58,392 nucleotides of DNA, taken from positions 1-58,392 of IMG/VR virus record IMGVR_UViG_3300005618_000003. One strand, given 5' to 3'. This document shows, in pieces, positions 29,781 through 38,643 of the stretch. Source of the DNA: a virus. Position 1 is the first letter of the stretch; each line of letters begins with the position of its first letter. The notes below the pieces were generated by a model. That model made no database searches. It saw only the letters and a list, made by a program, of their open reading frames with translations, and was not told where the DNA came from. The position numbers and the translations under genes are program-made.

Positions 29781-32032
29781 TGGCCGTAACGCTCAAAATC
29801 AATGGTACGAATAGGAACTCGCACTGCATAACGTCTAAACCGACGTTCTCTTTGCCGCTGCAGGGGCAGAGAGGATCTTCCACTTTCACGCTGAAGGCGC
29901 TCGCGGGAGACAGCTATGCGCCAAGCGAGGGGAATGCCGTGGAGTGGCTGGACGACGGCGTTTCCGTTTTTCAGGGGACCATCGACACATACACCAAGAA
30001 ACCCATCGGCTTGACGGGTGGCTTCTATTACCAAGTCACCGCCGTAACGCTTGAGCAGCGACTCGATAAACGTTTCGTGACTCGCTCTTTCGCTGCGGGG
30101 CTGACGACGGGAGCCATTGTCGCAGACATCCTGGGGAACGAGGCCGCGACGGAGAGCATTTCGGCTGGCAATATTTCGGCCGGGATAACTCTTTCGTCGG
30201 CTAAACTTTACGACCATGCCAGGATTTCAGATGTCTTTACGGATTTGGCGGGTCTCAATTCGGACTTCATTTGGTATATCAAGGACGGTGCGTTAAATTT
30301 CGAGGTTCGCACCACCACCGCGGCACCATTCACTGTCAGTGACGCCGATCTGTTGCGCCAAGGGAACCCGGCCACTTCATTCTCAAGATCTGAATATCGG
30401 AATCGCCAACATGTCAAGATTAGCGAAACCAACCTTGTTGCGAACCGCGAGCAATTTTTGGGTGATGGGGCCACTTCGTCGTTCACCCTAGCAAACGCTA
30501 TACGGGAAATTGTCGGCATAAGCCTAACCAACGCCGTTTCGTCCGCAGCAGCGGGCACGTTTACGGGGAACCCATCTCCGAACGATTATGTGATCGTCGG
30601 AGACCATACCTACATTTTCAAATCGAGCACGGCGGACCCCTTCAATATCGGGGACATGTCTTTGAATTTCGCCTTCTCCTTCACGGTATTCGTTCTGATC
30701 GGGGCGACCGCTGCGGACACAGCAGCCAATCTCGTATCCGCCGTGAACGGCGGGTCCGGCAGAGGCGAGGTTTATTCGCAATATGCGGTAGCGAATACGA
30801 TCGCATCGCTCTCGCTAGTTAGCCTGACGCTTACCGTTACTGGCCTCCCTGGAGCGAATTCGAACGGGCTAAATCTGCAGGCGAGTTCCGCATCGTTCTC
30901 ATGGGCTGGTTCCGCTGCGGGCGGGTCGGACGGAGGACTGGCGACGCAGACCTTCAGCGAGTCGAGTCAGGCCGGGACCGGGAACTATCAATGGACCTAC
31001 GACGCCGGCGGCAATACGATCACGCTAGCGGCGGGAGCGCTCCCGCCCCCGACCGGGGAAACGGTTCTCGTCCAATATAAGCCGGTTGGGTTCGGTGTCG
31101 TGACCGTCGACGATCCAGTTGAGATTGCCACTCGCGCACTAGCGGAACAGGGGTCCGGGATTTACGAGAATATTGCTATCCGCGAAGACCTCTTGACGGT
31201 CGACGAGGGAGCGGCGGCCGCTCAGGCGCTGCTAGATTCCTATGGCCAAATTGCTCAACGGATTCCATTCTCGACGGATACTTTTGGCCTCCTGCCTGGC
31301 CAGCTCGTAACAATCAATTCCACCAAGCTCGGCATCAATGGAAACTTTTTGATTCAGTCGGTCGATGGCGTGGCTGTTGGGCCGAATCATTTCAGGCAGC
31401 ATTTCCGATATAACGTCATTGCCGTTACCGGGACAAAGCCGCAGACATCAGTCGGTTTCTTCAATGCGTTGGCCAACGCCTCCGGACCCTCCGGGGCTGT
31501 TTCAAATACCGGGAGTGGAGGCACCGGTACGACTGTGGAAAACAAAGTTCCAGGCGTGGCCGGAGACGATGCGCAGATCGGCTGGGAGCTCAACTTTGGA
31601 ATCGATGACGATACCGTCGGAACCGACGTTATCTCAAAATTTGCGCCATTCAAAGGAGACGGGCAGGCCTATACCGGCTATGTGACGATTGATCGCCTCG
31701 GAACGACGGAAACGGTCATCGATGCCCTGTTCAGCGCAGATAAAGGCGCGACATGGAACTCGCTATTCGGGCCCAACGATGGCGACAAGATTGTAATCCC
31801 CGCGGCATTTGGGGATCAGGATGTTAATTTCGACGCCAACCCGCGAGTGCGCGAAATAACCAACTTCGCCGAGAACGCAATAAAAAAAGGCTGGATCGCG
31901 CGGCTTGACGTGCTGCAAAGCGGCGGCGCGACCGGCATTGAAATCTACTTACGCGGCAAGCCCTCTGGCGTTCGCGGAACTCAACTGACTTATGCCGGGC
32001 CCGGCATCTACATGATCCCGCTCCTGCCCTAA
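29780..32032 (+). CDS. distal tail / baseplate hub-like protein
   Basis: A 750-residue protein that overlaps the tape measure stop by one base. The first 200 residues (AVTLKINGTNR...PTFSLPLQGQRGSSTFTLKALAGDSYAPSEGNAVEWLDDGVSVFQGTIDTYTKK) resemble the beta-sandwich start of distal tail or hub proteins. The middle includes ANREQFLGDGATSSFTLANA and several Gly/Ser-rich domains. The C-terminal 130 residues form another beta domain. Position supports a tail-tip role. No enzymatic motif is visible. Confidence 0.7.
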   Translation: MAVTLKINGTNRNSHCITSKPTFSLPLQGQRGSSTFTLKALAGDSYAPSEGNAVEWLDDGVSVFQGTIDTYTKKPIGLTGGFYYQVTAVTLEQRLDKRFVTRSFAAGLTTGAIVADILGNEAATESISAGNISAGITLSSAKLYDHARISDVFTDLAGLNSDFIWYIKDGALNFEVRTTTAAPFTVSDADLLRQGNPATSFSRSEYRNRQHVKISETNLVANREQFLGDGATSSFTLANAIREIVGISLTNAVSSAAAGTFTGNPSPNDYVIVGDHTYIFKSSTADPFNIGDMSLNFAFSFTVFVLIGATAADTAANLVSAVNGGSGRGEVYSQYAVANTIASLSLVSLTLTVTGLPGANSNGLNLQASSASFSWAGSAAGGSDGGLATQTFSESSQAGTGNYQWTYDAGGNTITLAAGALPPPTGETVLVQYKPVGFGVVTVDDPVEIATRALAEQGSGIYENIAIREDLLTVDEGAAAAQALLDSYGQIAQRIPFSTDTFGLLPGQLVTINSTKLGINGNFLIQSVDGVAVGPNHFRQHFRYNVIAVTGTKPQTSVGFFNALANASGPSGAVSNTGSGGTGTTVENKVPGVAGDDAQIGWELNFGIDDDTVGTDVISKFAPFKGDGQAYTGYVTIDRLGTTETVIDALFSADKGATWNSLFGPNDGDKIVIPAAFGDQDVNFDANPRVREITNFAENAIKKGWIARLDVLQSGGATGIEIYLRGKPSGVRGTQLTYAGPGIYMIPLLP

Positions 32033-32041
32033 AAGGAAAAC

Positions 32042-32506
32042 ATGGCACTGACCAGCTATACGATTTACGACGCTGCGCGATCCATTCACACCTTCGTTTC
32101 CCAGATCATCAGCGGCAAGGAAGCAGCAGGGCACTGGCTGAGGCCGGTTCCGGAAGGTGGACTTTCGGCATATCGAAACCTCGATCTCAAGCAAACGGGG
32201 CAGGTCGTGAAGGCGTCTCCGGGCCAGTTATACGGGGGCATCGTATTCAATCACGCCTGGATCTATCCGGACAGCTCTGGCGCTATTCGGTATCTCAAAA
32301 TCTACGACAAGGCGACGGCAGCGACCAGCAGCGACACTCCGGTGCTTACTATCCCGCTTGAGCAGTCCGAGGCGCCGCTCGACTTCACGGTCTACGGAAT
32401 CGCTTTCGCATCCGGCATCAGTGTTCGTGCGACCACGGGTCAAGCGGACGCCGACGCGACTGACCCGAATACCGGCGATGTGCTCGTGAATCTCTTCTAC
32501 GCTTGA
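32042..32506 (+). CDS. small tail-tip or virion protein (154 aa)
   Basis: AAAGGAAAAC precedes ATG 32042. A beta-rich protein (IVFNHAWIYPDSSGAIRYLKIYDKATAATSSDTPVLTIPLEQSEAPLDFTVYGIAFASGISVRATTG). The final fold resembles small phage decoration or tail modules. It is TTGA-coupled to the next gene. The function is inferred from position only. Confidence 0.55.
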   Translation: MALTSYTIYDAARSIHTFVSQIISGKEAAGHWLRPVPEGGLSAYRNLDLKQTGQVVKASPGQLYGGIVFNHAWIYPDSSGAIRYLKIYDKATAATSSDTPVLTIPLEQSEAPLDFTVYGIAFASGISVRATTGQADADATDPNTGDVLVNLFYA

Positions 32507-33996
32507 CCCGCCGCACTCTACTTCAGGCGCTCGCGAGCGCGTTATTCATGCCAACGACTACAACTCTATTCCCCGATTCGCCTCTCGGTTACGCCTTCGC
32601 TATCAATGGATTCGGCGGGGAGAACGGTTTTGAATACAGCGGCCACCACTACACGGTCTTAGTAAACAACGGTGATGACGTAATCAATTCCGCCATGCGG
32701 TATAGGGTGTTTGAGGATGCAACGACAATTTTAGACGCTGCTGGTTCTCCTACCCCGTCTAACCACCCAACCCCTGCGTGGTGTGTTGCGCGTGACGGTG
32801 CCACAATTTTTGTCATTGAAACTTTCAGCACTGGAGTTTATGGCACCGACGGGACAGAATTCAATATCCACGTCTACACCTTTGACTTAGTGAGCAAGAC
32901 GTGGACCTCGGGACCTACCACTTTTGCCATACCTGTCCGGTCTCAGTATCGAGGAGGCACGACTTTACCTACTGGTGGAGAAGATCAATGCAACCTAAAG
33001 CTGGTTGTGCGCGGCACTAACGACTATATCCTGATGTACTCCGGCCCACTCGACCATACGGGAGGACGCCACCTTGCGCGTCAGTACTACGTCACTTTCG
33101 ACGGCAGTACGTTTGGAACGCCCGTGATGTTGCCTATCCAGACGAGCGGGACTTTTGTGGGCAATTCTCCGTTTGGGTTTAGCGGCCCATACTACCTAGG
33201 AGCAGGAAGTATCGGGCTGGATTCTGCTGGCAGATGTTATTTCTTTGCCCAGAACAATCAATACGGCGGCAATGGTCAATCTATTGTCCTTTGGACATTG
33301 ACTTCGGGTAACGTTTTGAGTGCGGCGCAACTTGTTAATGATCCTCTGGATGGGCTTTATTACAGTGACGTCCAAGGGCAAGTCAGTAATGCTCTCGTTT
33401 ATACCCCAACGGGCGGCGAAACCATTGCTATCGCGGGAGAGTTTTACGAAGGTACTGGGACAAGTTGCACGCAGCGCGTTTATTACGCTTCGGTCGGGGA
33501 CACCCCTACTTTCGCCTACACGGTTGCCATTGCGGGTAATGATACGCAGGGGTCAGGAAGCGGTGGCGGATACGCAAATGCCACCAATACCGACATGCCT
33601 ACCTCGGATAATTCGGATTGGAATACGCAAACGATGGCCCTGGTTTATGACGCGACAGCGGCTCAGGTCATGTTGGTTTGGTGTGCCACCGTTGGCGATG
33701 GCCCAACGGGTAACTCGCAAGGACATTTTGTAGCGAGAACTTCTCCTGGTAATTCGTGGTCTTGGTCGGGCACCACTGAGTTATTTGCTTCTCCGCCGAT
33801 GCGTTGGATTAACAATCGAAGCCAGATTGCGACAGCAGCAGGCATGGTACATGCCTATTCAACCTCAACGGGCGTAGCGGTCATTGGTTGTAGTTTGAAC
33901 GAATCGGCTCAGTTCTGGATATCCAGTTCCCGCAAGAACAACTACTGCTCCGCTGGCGGCCCAATGGTCGGCCGTGGCAGTTACGCCAGTTGCTGA
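32503..33996 (+). CDS. putative receptor-binding / beta-propeller-like tail protein
   Basis: A 497-residue protein starting TTG 32503. After a hydrophobic N-terminus (RRTLLQALASALFM, signal-like) it is a long series of beta blades rich in Gly, Tyr, Ser and Thr, with recurring FVIETFSTGVYG-, YFFAQNNQYGGNG- and AQVMLVWCATVGDG-like segments. Such repeats fit a propeller or sialidase-like binding domain. Codon use is slightly richer in AT than its neighbours, as often seen for receptor-binding proteins acquired by transfer. The specificity is unknown. Confidence 0.55.
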   Translation: MTRRTLLQALASALFMPTTTTLFPDSPLGYAFAINGFGGENGFEYSGHHYTVLVNNGDDVINSAMRYRVFEDATTILDAAGSPTPSNHPTPAWCVARDGATIFVIETFSTGVYGTDGTEFNIHVYTFDLVSKTWTSGPTTFAIPVRSQYRGGTTLPTGGEDQCNLKLVVRGTNDYILMYSGPLDHTGGRHLARQYYVTFDGSTFGTPVMLPIQTSGTFVGNSPFGFSGPYYLGAGSIGLDSAGRCYFFAQNNQYGGNGQSIVLWTLTSGNVLSAAQLVNDPLDGLYYSDVQGQVSNALVYTPTGGETIAIAGEFYEGTGTSCTQRVYYASVGDTPTFAYTVAIAGNDTQGSGSGGGYANATNTDMPTSDNSDWNTQTMALVYDATAAQVMLVWCATVGDGPTGNSQGHFVARTSPGNSWSWSGTTELFASPPMRWINNRSQIATAAGMVHAYSTSTGVAVIGCSLNESAQFWISSSRKNNYCSAGGPMVGRGSYASC

Positions 33997-34559
33997 TGAC
34001 CCGCCCCGAAGCCATAACCCGAATGTGCGAAGCCGCTATTGCCACCGAGAAGGCAACCGGATGCCCAGCGGAATTGCTAGTGGCTCAGTGTGCGCTCGAA
34101 AGCGATTGGCTTCGAGCCGCACCAGGGAACAATTGCTTCGGTTTCAAAAATTACCCAGGATCGTTCGGCCGCCAACTTCTCAAGACTCACGAACAGTTCA
34201 CCGATCAAGAAGCCGCTGCCTTTGCCGTTGCCGATCCACTTCGATCGATTCAGAAGGTAACGCCCGAGCAAGCCAACGGCGGCAAAAGCCTCTATGCGGT
34301 CACGGATTGGTTCGCCACCTTCCCGAGCCTCGAAGCGTGTTTCGCGAAGCGTGCGCAGCGCTGGAACGCGGGCGCGGGTCTGCCGTGGGTGAAGGCGTTC
34401 AACGTGAACCGCGATTACGCGGCAATGTTTGCTGAGATGGCAAAGAGTTATTCGACCTCTGACCCGCACGGCTACGCGAACGCACTCATGGCGCGGTTGA
34501 AGTTGCCGGAAGTCCAGGAAGCGCTCGCGAAAGCTAGGGCGCCACAGATCCCCACATGA
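33996..34559 (+). CDS. endolysin, glucosaminidase (FlgJ-like) domain
   Basis: Predicted peptidoglycan hydrolase. The protein contains CPAELLVAQCALESDWLRAAPGNNCFGFKN, with the catalytic Glu in a QCALESxW context, typical of glucosaminidase-family lysozymes such as FlgJ and AcmA. VTDWFATFPSLEACFAKRAQRW and DPHGYANALMARLKL follow. ATG 33996 overlaps the preceding stop by one base; TTG 33990 is in frame. No signal peptide is seen, so release needs a holin; several candidate holins lie at 38134-39429. Confidence 0.88.
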   Translation: MTRPEAITRMCEAAIATEKATGCPAELLVAQCALESDWLRAAPGNNCFGFKNYPGSFGRQLLKTHEQFTDQEAAAFAVADPLRSIQKVTPEQANGGKSLYAVTDWFATFPSLEACFAKRAQRWNAGAGLPWVKAFNVNRDYAAMFAEMAKSYSTSDPHGYANALMARLKLPEVQEALAKARAPQIPT

Positions 34560-35251
34560 AAATTCTAGCAGCCATCTTGTTTCTCGCCAGGGCCTTCGGA
34601 CAGCAACCGATAGGAGCGTCTCTAAACGCCACGGTCGCTAGCGGGCAATCCAGCCTCACGCTGACAGCCCCCGCAAACGCGGTAGTCGGAAGTTTCTTGC
34701 TGGCGGAAGTCTGCACCTCCGGGGGCAAGTCGCCGGGCGTTGCGCCTCCGCTTTCATGGGTTATCGTGATCGAGATACCGTCAACGCAAACCTTTACGTG
34801 GTGTGGAGTCTACGCGCATCGCCTACTGGATGGCGAACATTCCTTTACCTGGAGCTCTATTCCGGTTCTTAGTTTAATCGGGGCTATTGCTGCGTTCTCC
34901 GGCGTTGACTCTAATAACCCGATTCAAGCCGTGGCCCATGCCGAATCTTTCCAGATTGAGGTCCCTGTCACGTCTCCCGGCCTGATGGCGCTGTTCTACT
35001 TCTCCGACTGGTGGGACGTCGGAAACTACAATGCCGTTCCAGCAGCGGTAACAAGCGGGGGATCAATAAGCAGCAATGACACTTCGCTGTGGGTGGGCTG
35101 GATGCCGGTTCAGGCGGGCACGGTTACGACGTGGCTCAACTCATCCTATTCGCTAGGTGAAGCTATTGCGGTTGTGCTCAACCCGGCTTCGGTGATAACG
35201 CCTCCACCGCCGTGCAACAAAAAGAATCCAAGGGCGTGCCACGGGCAATAG
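34556..35251 (+). CDS. exported protein (231 aa) of unknown function
   Basis: ATGA-coupled to the endolysin. The N-terminal MKILAAILFLARAFGQQ is a signal peptide with a probable cleavage near residue 16. The rest is beta-rich (GASLNATVASGQSSLTLTAPANAVVGSFLLAEVCTSGG) and resembles a phage Ig-like or exported adhesion domain. It ends with a Cys- and Pro-containing tail. It may be displayed on or released into the cell envelope. Confidence 0.65.
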   Translation: MKILAAILFLARAFGQQPIGASLNATVASGQSSLTLTAPANAVVGSFLLAEVCTSGGKSPGVAPPLSWVIVIEIPSTQTFTWCGVYAHRLLDGEHSFTWSSIPVLSLIGAIAAFSGVDSNNPIQAVAHAESFQIEVPVTSPGLMALFYFSDWWDVGNYNAVPAAVTSGGSISSNDTSLWVGWMPVQAGTVTTWLNSSYSLGEAIAVVLNPASVITPPPPCNKKNPRACHGQ

Positions 35252-35709
35252 TGGGGCACTCGAACCAAGTGATCGACTACGACCGCATCTGCCGGATAGC
35301 AAAGTTCTATTCGCTGCACCTCCCGCCGCGGATTGACTGGCGCGATCTTGCGCAAGAATCGGCGCTCGGCGTATTGCAAGGCCGCATGGTTTTCAAGTGG
35401 GCAATGACGGACTTACTCAGGCGCGACAGCCTAATTGGCGTGGCGTATCGAAAGCACTACAGCCAATGTTTCCGCAGAGTACCGATGCAGGATTCTATCC
35501 GCATTGCCGCCCCAAACCAGCATGTCATCCTGACGCGGCTACAGCACCAAATAGACGCGCTGCCTTCTGCTCACCGCCGTGTTCTGCGTATGCGCTATTG
35601 GGAGGGCATGCATAATTCTGAGATAGCAAGTCAGTTTGGCGTCAACCCATCGCGAATCGCGCAAATCCACACCGCCGCCATCCAGAAACTGAGGGAGTCC
35701 ATTCAATGA
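35212..35709 (+). CDS. phage-encoded RNA polymerase sigma factor
   Basis: A 165-residue protein, GTG 35212. The N-terminal half has region-2-like sequence (YDRICRIAKFYSLHLPPRIDWRDLAQESALGVLQGRM...DLLRRDSLIGVAYRKHYSQC). The C-terminal half is a clear region 4: LPSAHRRVLRMRYWEGMHNSEIASQFGVNPSRIAQIHTAAIQKLRESI, with helix-turn-helix HNSEIASQFGVNPSRIAQIHTAAI. It looks like a compact FliA/ECF-type sigma factor. Placed between two exported-protein genes in the late region, it may direct late or cassette promoters. The first 14 codons overlap the upstream gene. Confidence 0.8.
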   Translation: MQQKESKGVPRAIVGHSNQVIDYDRICRIAKFYSLHLPPRIDWRDLAQESALGVLQGRMVFKWAMTDLLRRDSLIGVAYRKHYSQCFRRVPMQDSIRIAAPNQHVILTRLQHQIDALPSAHRRVLRMRYWEGMHNSEIASQFGVNPSRIAQIHTAAIQKLRESIQ

Positions 35710-36422
35710 AGAAACTTGTTGCCATTTTAGCGCTGGCTGGAACGATCACCTTTGCCCAGCAGATCGACGTCACGATCGGTGGCTCGACGGTTCATTTCAA
35801 GAAACTCCCGAAGTCCACCATCACATTCGGATTCTCGACAGGCCCAGCGGTTTCGATCAGCACCTCGCGGATGCCCCCCGCGGCTGTCCAGTTCGACATC
35901 CTGTATCCGGCTAGCGTGACGGCATTGACGGTTACCGCGGGTCCGGCTGCGACGGCGGCCGGGAAGACCGTCGCGTGCAACTTGGTTTCCGCCGGCGATA
36001 CGCGCTGCATTGTTTCGGCAGCGAATCAGAACCTCATTCTAAACGGCGTCGTCGCCAACATTGCGGCCACCGCCAACGCGGCATCCACGCTGACGCTTTC
36101 GGGCGCCGTGGCGTCCGGCGTCGGCGGTGCAGGCTTGACCACGGTCATTTCGCAGGCCACGGCTACTGTATCCCCAGCCCTTGCGATCCAGGGCACCATC
36201 TGCGTTATCCCGCCCTATGATTCAGGCAACGGCGACCCAGTGGGCACCTACAGCATTGAGCCGGGAGAATCTACCAATTGCACCGCGACGCTCAACCAGG
36301 TCGCGCCTACCGGCGGGTACACGGGAACCATTTCAGCGAGCGCCGCCGGCTTGATGCTTCCGGCCTCGACAGTGATTGCCGCTGGGCAAACGTCCGCGCA
36401 GTTCACAGTGACGGGCCAGTAA
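35706..36422 (+). CDS. exported protein with cohesin-like and Ig-like modules
   Basis: Signal peptide MKKLVAILALAGTITFA. Residues 20-150 (VSISTSRMPPAAVQFDILYPASVTALTVTAG...GKTVACNLVSAGDTRCIVSAANQNLILNGVVANI) have the beta pattern of cohesin-like domains. The last 55 residues (NCTATLNQVAPTGGYTGTISASAAGLMLPASTVIAAGQTSAQFTVTG) form an Ig-like module that also ends the protein at 44861-45340. ATGA-coupled to the sigma factor. Possibly a surface or adhesion protein. Confidence 0.65.
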   Translation: MKKLVAILALAGTITFAQQIDVTIGGSTVHFKKLPKSTITFGFSTGPAVSISTSRMPPAAVQFDILYPASVTALTVTAGPAATAAGKTVACNLVSAGDTRCIVSAANQNLILNGVVANIAATANAASTLTLSGAVASGVGGAGLTTVISQATATVSPALAIQGTICVIPPYDSGNGDPVGTYSIEPGESTNCTATLNQVAPTGGYTGTISASAAGLMLPASTVIAAGQTSAQFTVTGQ

Positions 36423-36450
36423 TCGAATTCCAACCCACAGGAGAACATCA

Positions 36451-36642
36451 ATGGATTACTTCGAACAACAGATAAGGGACATCGTCAAGCCGATCTTGGC
36501 ACAGCAGATAGACTTTTCGATCTACCCTCCCGGCACGGCAGACGACATAGCCGGTAAATTGGCTCATGCCCTGCGGAACGAATCAATTGTCCAGTCAACG
36601 GGCATTGGCGGTCGCACCGAATATCAGGAATCAGCGCGATAA
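36451..36642 (+). CDS. hypothetical protein (63 aa)
   Basis: Preceded by AGGAG. A short helical protein (DYFEQQIRDIVKPILAQQIDFSIYPPGTADDIAGKLAHALRNE). No family is recognised. It is followed after seven bases by the next gene with its own AAGGAG. Confidence 0.55.
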   Translation: MDYFEQQIRDIVKPILAQQIDFSIYPPGTADDIAGKLAHALRNESIVQSTGIGGRTEYQESAR

Positions 36643-36649
36643 AGGAGCA

Positions 36650-37102
36650 ATGATGATCCGAACCGATTGGTTGAAATATCCCTACTACGAGGTCATTGAT
36701 CCGGGTTGGGTGGACGTGCCGCAGCCAGCAGGCAAGACTACCAGAATGGCATCCGTGGAATACGATATGTCGGAAACCATCTCGCAGGACATCCGTGGGC
36801 GTCGTAAATTCCTGTTAGCGCCCGCCGATATCGACCCGTGCGATCGCACTCCAGCCGCCGTTCGCACCCGCCTGATCGATTACGCAAAGAGCCTCACGCA
36901 TTACACCTATTCGCCGTATATCATGCCGCCAGAGTGGGACCCTGAAGAGGCAGGCAACCGCTACGCCAAAATCCTATTCGACACGCTGAAGAACATCCCA
37001 GTCAACCCCAACGACCCCGGAACCAATAACGTATACGACGCTTGGATTGATGGAACCGGCCATTTGTACGGTGGCTGGGGTCCTGGGATGCGGCCAGCCT
37101 AG
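36650..37102 (+). CDS. hypothetical protein (150 aa)
   Basis: ATG 36650 with a good AAGGAG. A soluble protein with WLKYPYYEVIDPGWVDVPQP, IRGRRKFLLAPADIDPCDRTPAAVRTRLIDYAKSLTHYTYSPYIMPPEWDPEEA and a Gly-rich end (GTGHLYGGWGPGM). No family is recognised. The longer open frame from 36566 is unlikely because it lacks a ribosome-binding site. Confidence 0.6.
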   Translation: MMIRTDWLKYPYYEVIDPGWVDVPQPAGKTTRMASVEYDMSETISQDIRGRRKFLLAPADIDPCDRTPAAVRTRLIDYAKSLTHYTYSPYIMPPEWDPEEAGNRYAKILFDTLKNIPVNPNDPGTNNVYDAWIDGTGHLYGGWGPGMRPA

Positions 37103-37111
37103 AAATTGATT

Positions 37112-37141
37112 CGGCTGGAGTAGCGAATGCCGCTCCAGCCG
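37112..37141. terminator. hairpin after 37102, possible terminator
   Basis: A perfect nine-base stem CGGCTGGAG/CTCCAGCCG with a 12-base loop lies ten bases after the stop of the preceding gene. No T-run follows on the + strand, so termination would need another factor. It marks the start of the 37103-37460 gap. The rest of that gap holds only the minus-strand gene 37274-37426. Confidence 0.5.
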
Positions 37142-37273
37142 TGGAGGATAGGTAAGTTTCCAATCTTCTCGGGCCAGCTTTCGCCTCCCGATACGCAATT
37201 GGATTATATATCAAAACGAATTGGAAAGCGGCGGTCGGCGTGCCTTCCGAGCAGACCGTCCGCCGCTCCTCCG

Positions 37274-37426
37274 CTAGCGGGTCAAGACACTTTCAGGATA
37301 GCGTAATCGATTCGCCTTGCGGATTTTCATTTCCGCGCGGTAGGCGATGAAAGAAAAAATCCAAGCTCCTAGCAGGATCACTATTTCCGCCGCGTGAAGG
37401 GCATCCCGCCACAGCCAATGTCTCAT
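37274..37426 (-). CDS. 50-residue single-span membrane protein, leaderless-type, minus strand
   Basis: The frame sits in a gap of the + strand operon. The product MRHWLWRDALHAAEIVILLGAWIFSFIAYRAEMKIRKANRLRYPESV has one clear transmembrane helix (about 14-30) and a basic C-terminal tail. TAGAAT on the minus strand lies exactly seven bases before ATG, so the transcript may be leaderless. The longer minus frame up to 37642 is a shadow. Perhaps a lysogenic-state membrane protein. Confidence 0.5.
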   Translation of the reverse strand: MRHWLWRDALHAAEIVILLGAWIFSFIAYRAEMKIRKANRLRYPESVLTR

Positions 37427-37433
37427 AAGGCCG

Positions 37434-37439
37434 ATTCTA
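37434..37439 (-). promoter_or_regulatory. -10 element (TAGAAT) for the 37274-37426 gene
   Basis: TAGAAT followed by seven bases and ATG on the minus strand. The -35 region is T-rich but weak. It shares the leaderless geometry with two other genes in this genome. Confidence 0.4.
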
Positions 37440-37460
37440 TCAAAAACCAAAAGGTAAAAC

Positions 37461-37904
37461 ATGCAACCACGCAAACTAATTCTGCTTTTCGCTCTCATCC
37501 TGCCAATCACCTTAACCTCCTGCGGCGGGAGCAACCCAGTAACGGTGGGCACGCCCGCGCCGGTGAACAGCCCGCAGACGCAGGTCCTGAACGTCACCAA
37601 GACGCTAGCGGACTCGATCAACGCGGCGGTGAAAACGGCCATCGCACTTCAGGGCCAAGGCACGATCAGCGTGGCCGATACTCAGACGGTTGTCACCTGG
37701 GCGAAAGCGTCTGCCATTCTCGACGATCAAATCGCAACCGAACTAGGATCGGCTGACGCATGGACACTCCAAAAGAAAAAGATCGTGGCCTCCCTCGCTG
37801 GTTTCAAGTTGCCGCAGGTTACATCAAACCCGACGCTCCAATTGGCCTTGCAGCAAGTATTGGTGCTGGTTCAGCAGATCCAATTGCAGGTGACGGCCCA
37901 ATGA
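37461..37904 (+). CDS. small lipoprotein (147 aa)
   Basis: Signal peptide with lipobox LTSCGGS, so Cys21 is the predicted lipidation site. Mature part: a Pro/Thr-rich linker and then long amphipathic helices (TLADSINAAVKTAIALQGQ ... LQLALQQVLVLVQQIQLQVTA). A lipoprotein with a helical body next to holin candidates could be an outer-membrane spanin-like partner, but that is speculative. AAGG precedes ATG 37461. Confidence 0.7.
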   Translation: MQPRKLILLFALILPITLTSCGGSNPVTVGTPAPVNSPQTQVLNVTKTLADSINAAVKTAIALQGQGTISVADTQTVVTWAKASAILDDQIATELGSADAWTLQKKKIVASLAGFKLPQVTSNPTLQLALQQVLVLVQQIQLQVTAQ

Positions 37905-38131
37905 CTCCCGCGCCGCCACCCGTATCTAGTAACGTGCTCGGCTGGATCAACCTAGCCATCGCGCTCGAACCCGCTTTAGTCCCGCTGATAAAAGACATCG
38001 CGGGGCTGTTCAAGTCACATCCGCAACTGACGCCGGACATGATTATGGCGATGGTCAGCGCAGTGCATGCGACGAACGCCGACACGCTCACGACCATCGC
38101 GGCGTGGGAAGCGGCGCACCCGGCAGGCTAA
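37901..38131 (+). CDS. hypothetical protein (76 aa)
   Basis: ATG 37901 in an ATGA overlap; the longer frame from 37760 is a shadow. The product MTPAPPPVSSNVLGWINLAIALEPALVPLIKDIAGLF...AMVSAVHATNADTLTTIAAWEAA is weakly hydrophobic and helical. It could be a membrane-peripheral phage protein. No function is recognised. Confidence 0.55.
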   Translation: MTPAPPPVSSNVLGWINLAIALEPALVPLIKDIAGLFKSHPQLTPDMIMAMVSAVHATNADTLTTIAAWEAAHPAG

Positions 38132-38133
38132 CT

Positions 38134-38436
38134 ATGGATCAGCAATCCCTACCGCCGCGCACTACGATACAGCAGGATCTAACCGTAGCCGGTCAGCGCC
38201 GCGTCAATCTCATCTGGGAATATACCCAGGCCGTGATTGCCGTGATCCTCGTCGGAGCGACTGCGGCAGCGGCGCTGAAGTTGGTGTTCCAGCCAGCAGG
38301 TAGCCAGGAAGTTCCCACAATTCTGGCGGGATTATGCGGGATGGTAGTCGGTTCATATTTCCAAAGAACCAATCACATGAACATCGGTGGTGTCGGAGCT
38401 AAGCCAACCGATCAAGAGCCATACATCGGGCGTTAA
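38134..38436 (+). CDS. two-span membrane protein, holin candidate
   Basis: ATG 38134. The 100-residue protein has a polar N-terminus, a transmembrane helix (YTQAVIAVILVGATAAAALKLVF), a short loop and a second helix (TILAGLCGMVVGSYF), with a polar C-terminal tail. Size and topology fit a class II holin. It is one of four small membrane proteins in this lysis-like area. Confidence 0.6.
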   Translation: MDQQSLPPRTTIQQDLTVAGQRRVNLIWEYTQAVIAVILVGATAAAALKLVFQPAGSQEVPTILAGLCGMVVGSYFQRTNHMNIGGVGAKPTDQEPYIGR

Positions 38437-38469
38437 AAAAAAGAGAATTTCAAAAAGGAGATTTCAGAA

Positions 38470-38640
38470 ATGGACACATCGATTTTGTTTTGGGTTTTGA
38501 TGATAATTTGGGCGCTGTTTTATGGCGTCGGCTATCGCTTCCCGGATCAGCCGTGGGCGCGTGGCGGAGGTTATTTCCTGACCTTCGTTCTGTTCGTAAT
38601 AATCGGCTGGAAACTTTTCGGCCCGCCAGTGCATGGGTAA
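38470..38640 (+). CDS. 56-residue two-span membrane protein
   Basis: A strong AAGGAG lies ten bases before ATG 38470. The product MDTSILFWVLMIIWALFYGVGYRFPDQPWARGGGYFLTFVLFVIIGWKLFGP... has two transmembrane helices joined by a short loop. It could be a holin or antiholin. The C-terminus is short and uncharged. Confidence 0.6.
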   Translation: MDTSILFWVLMIIWALFYGVGYRFPDQPWARGGGYFLTFVLFVIIGWKLFGPPVHG

Positions 38641-38643
38641 GCA

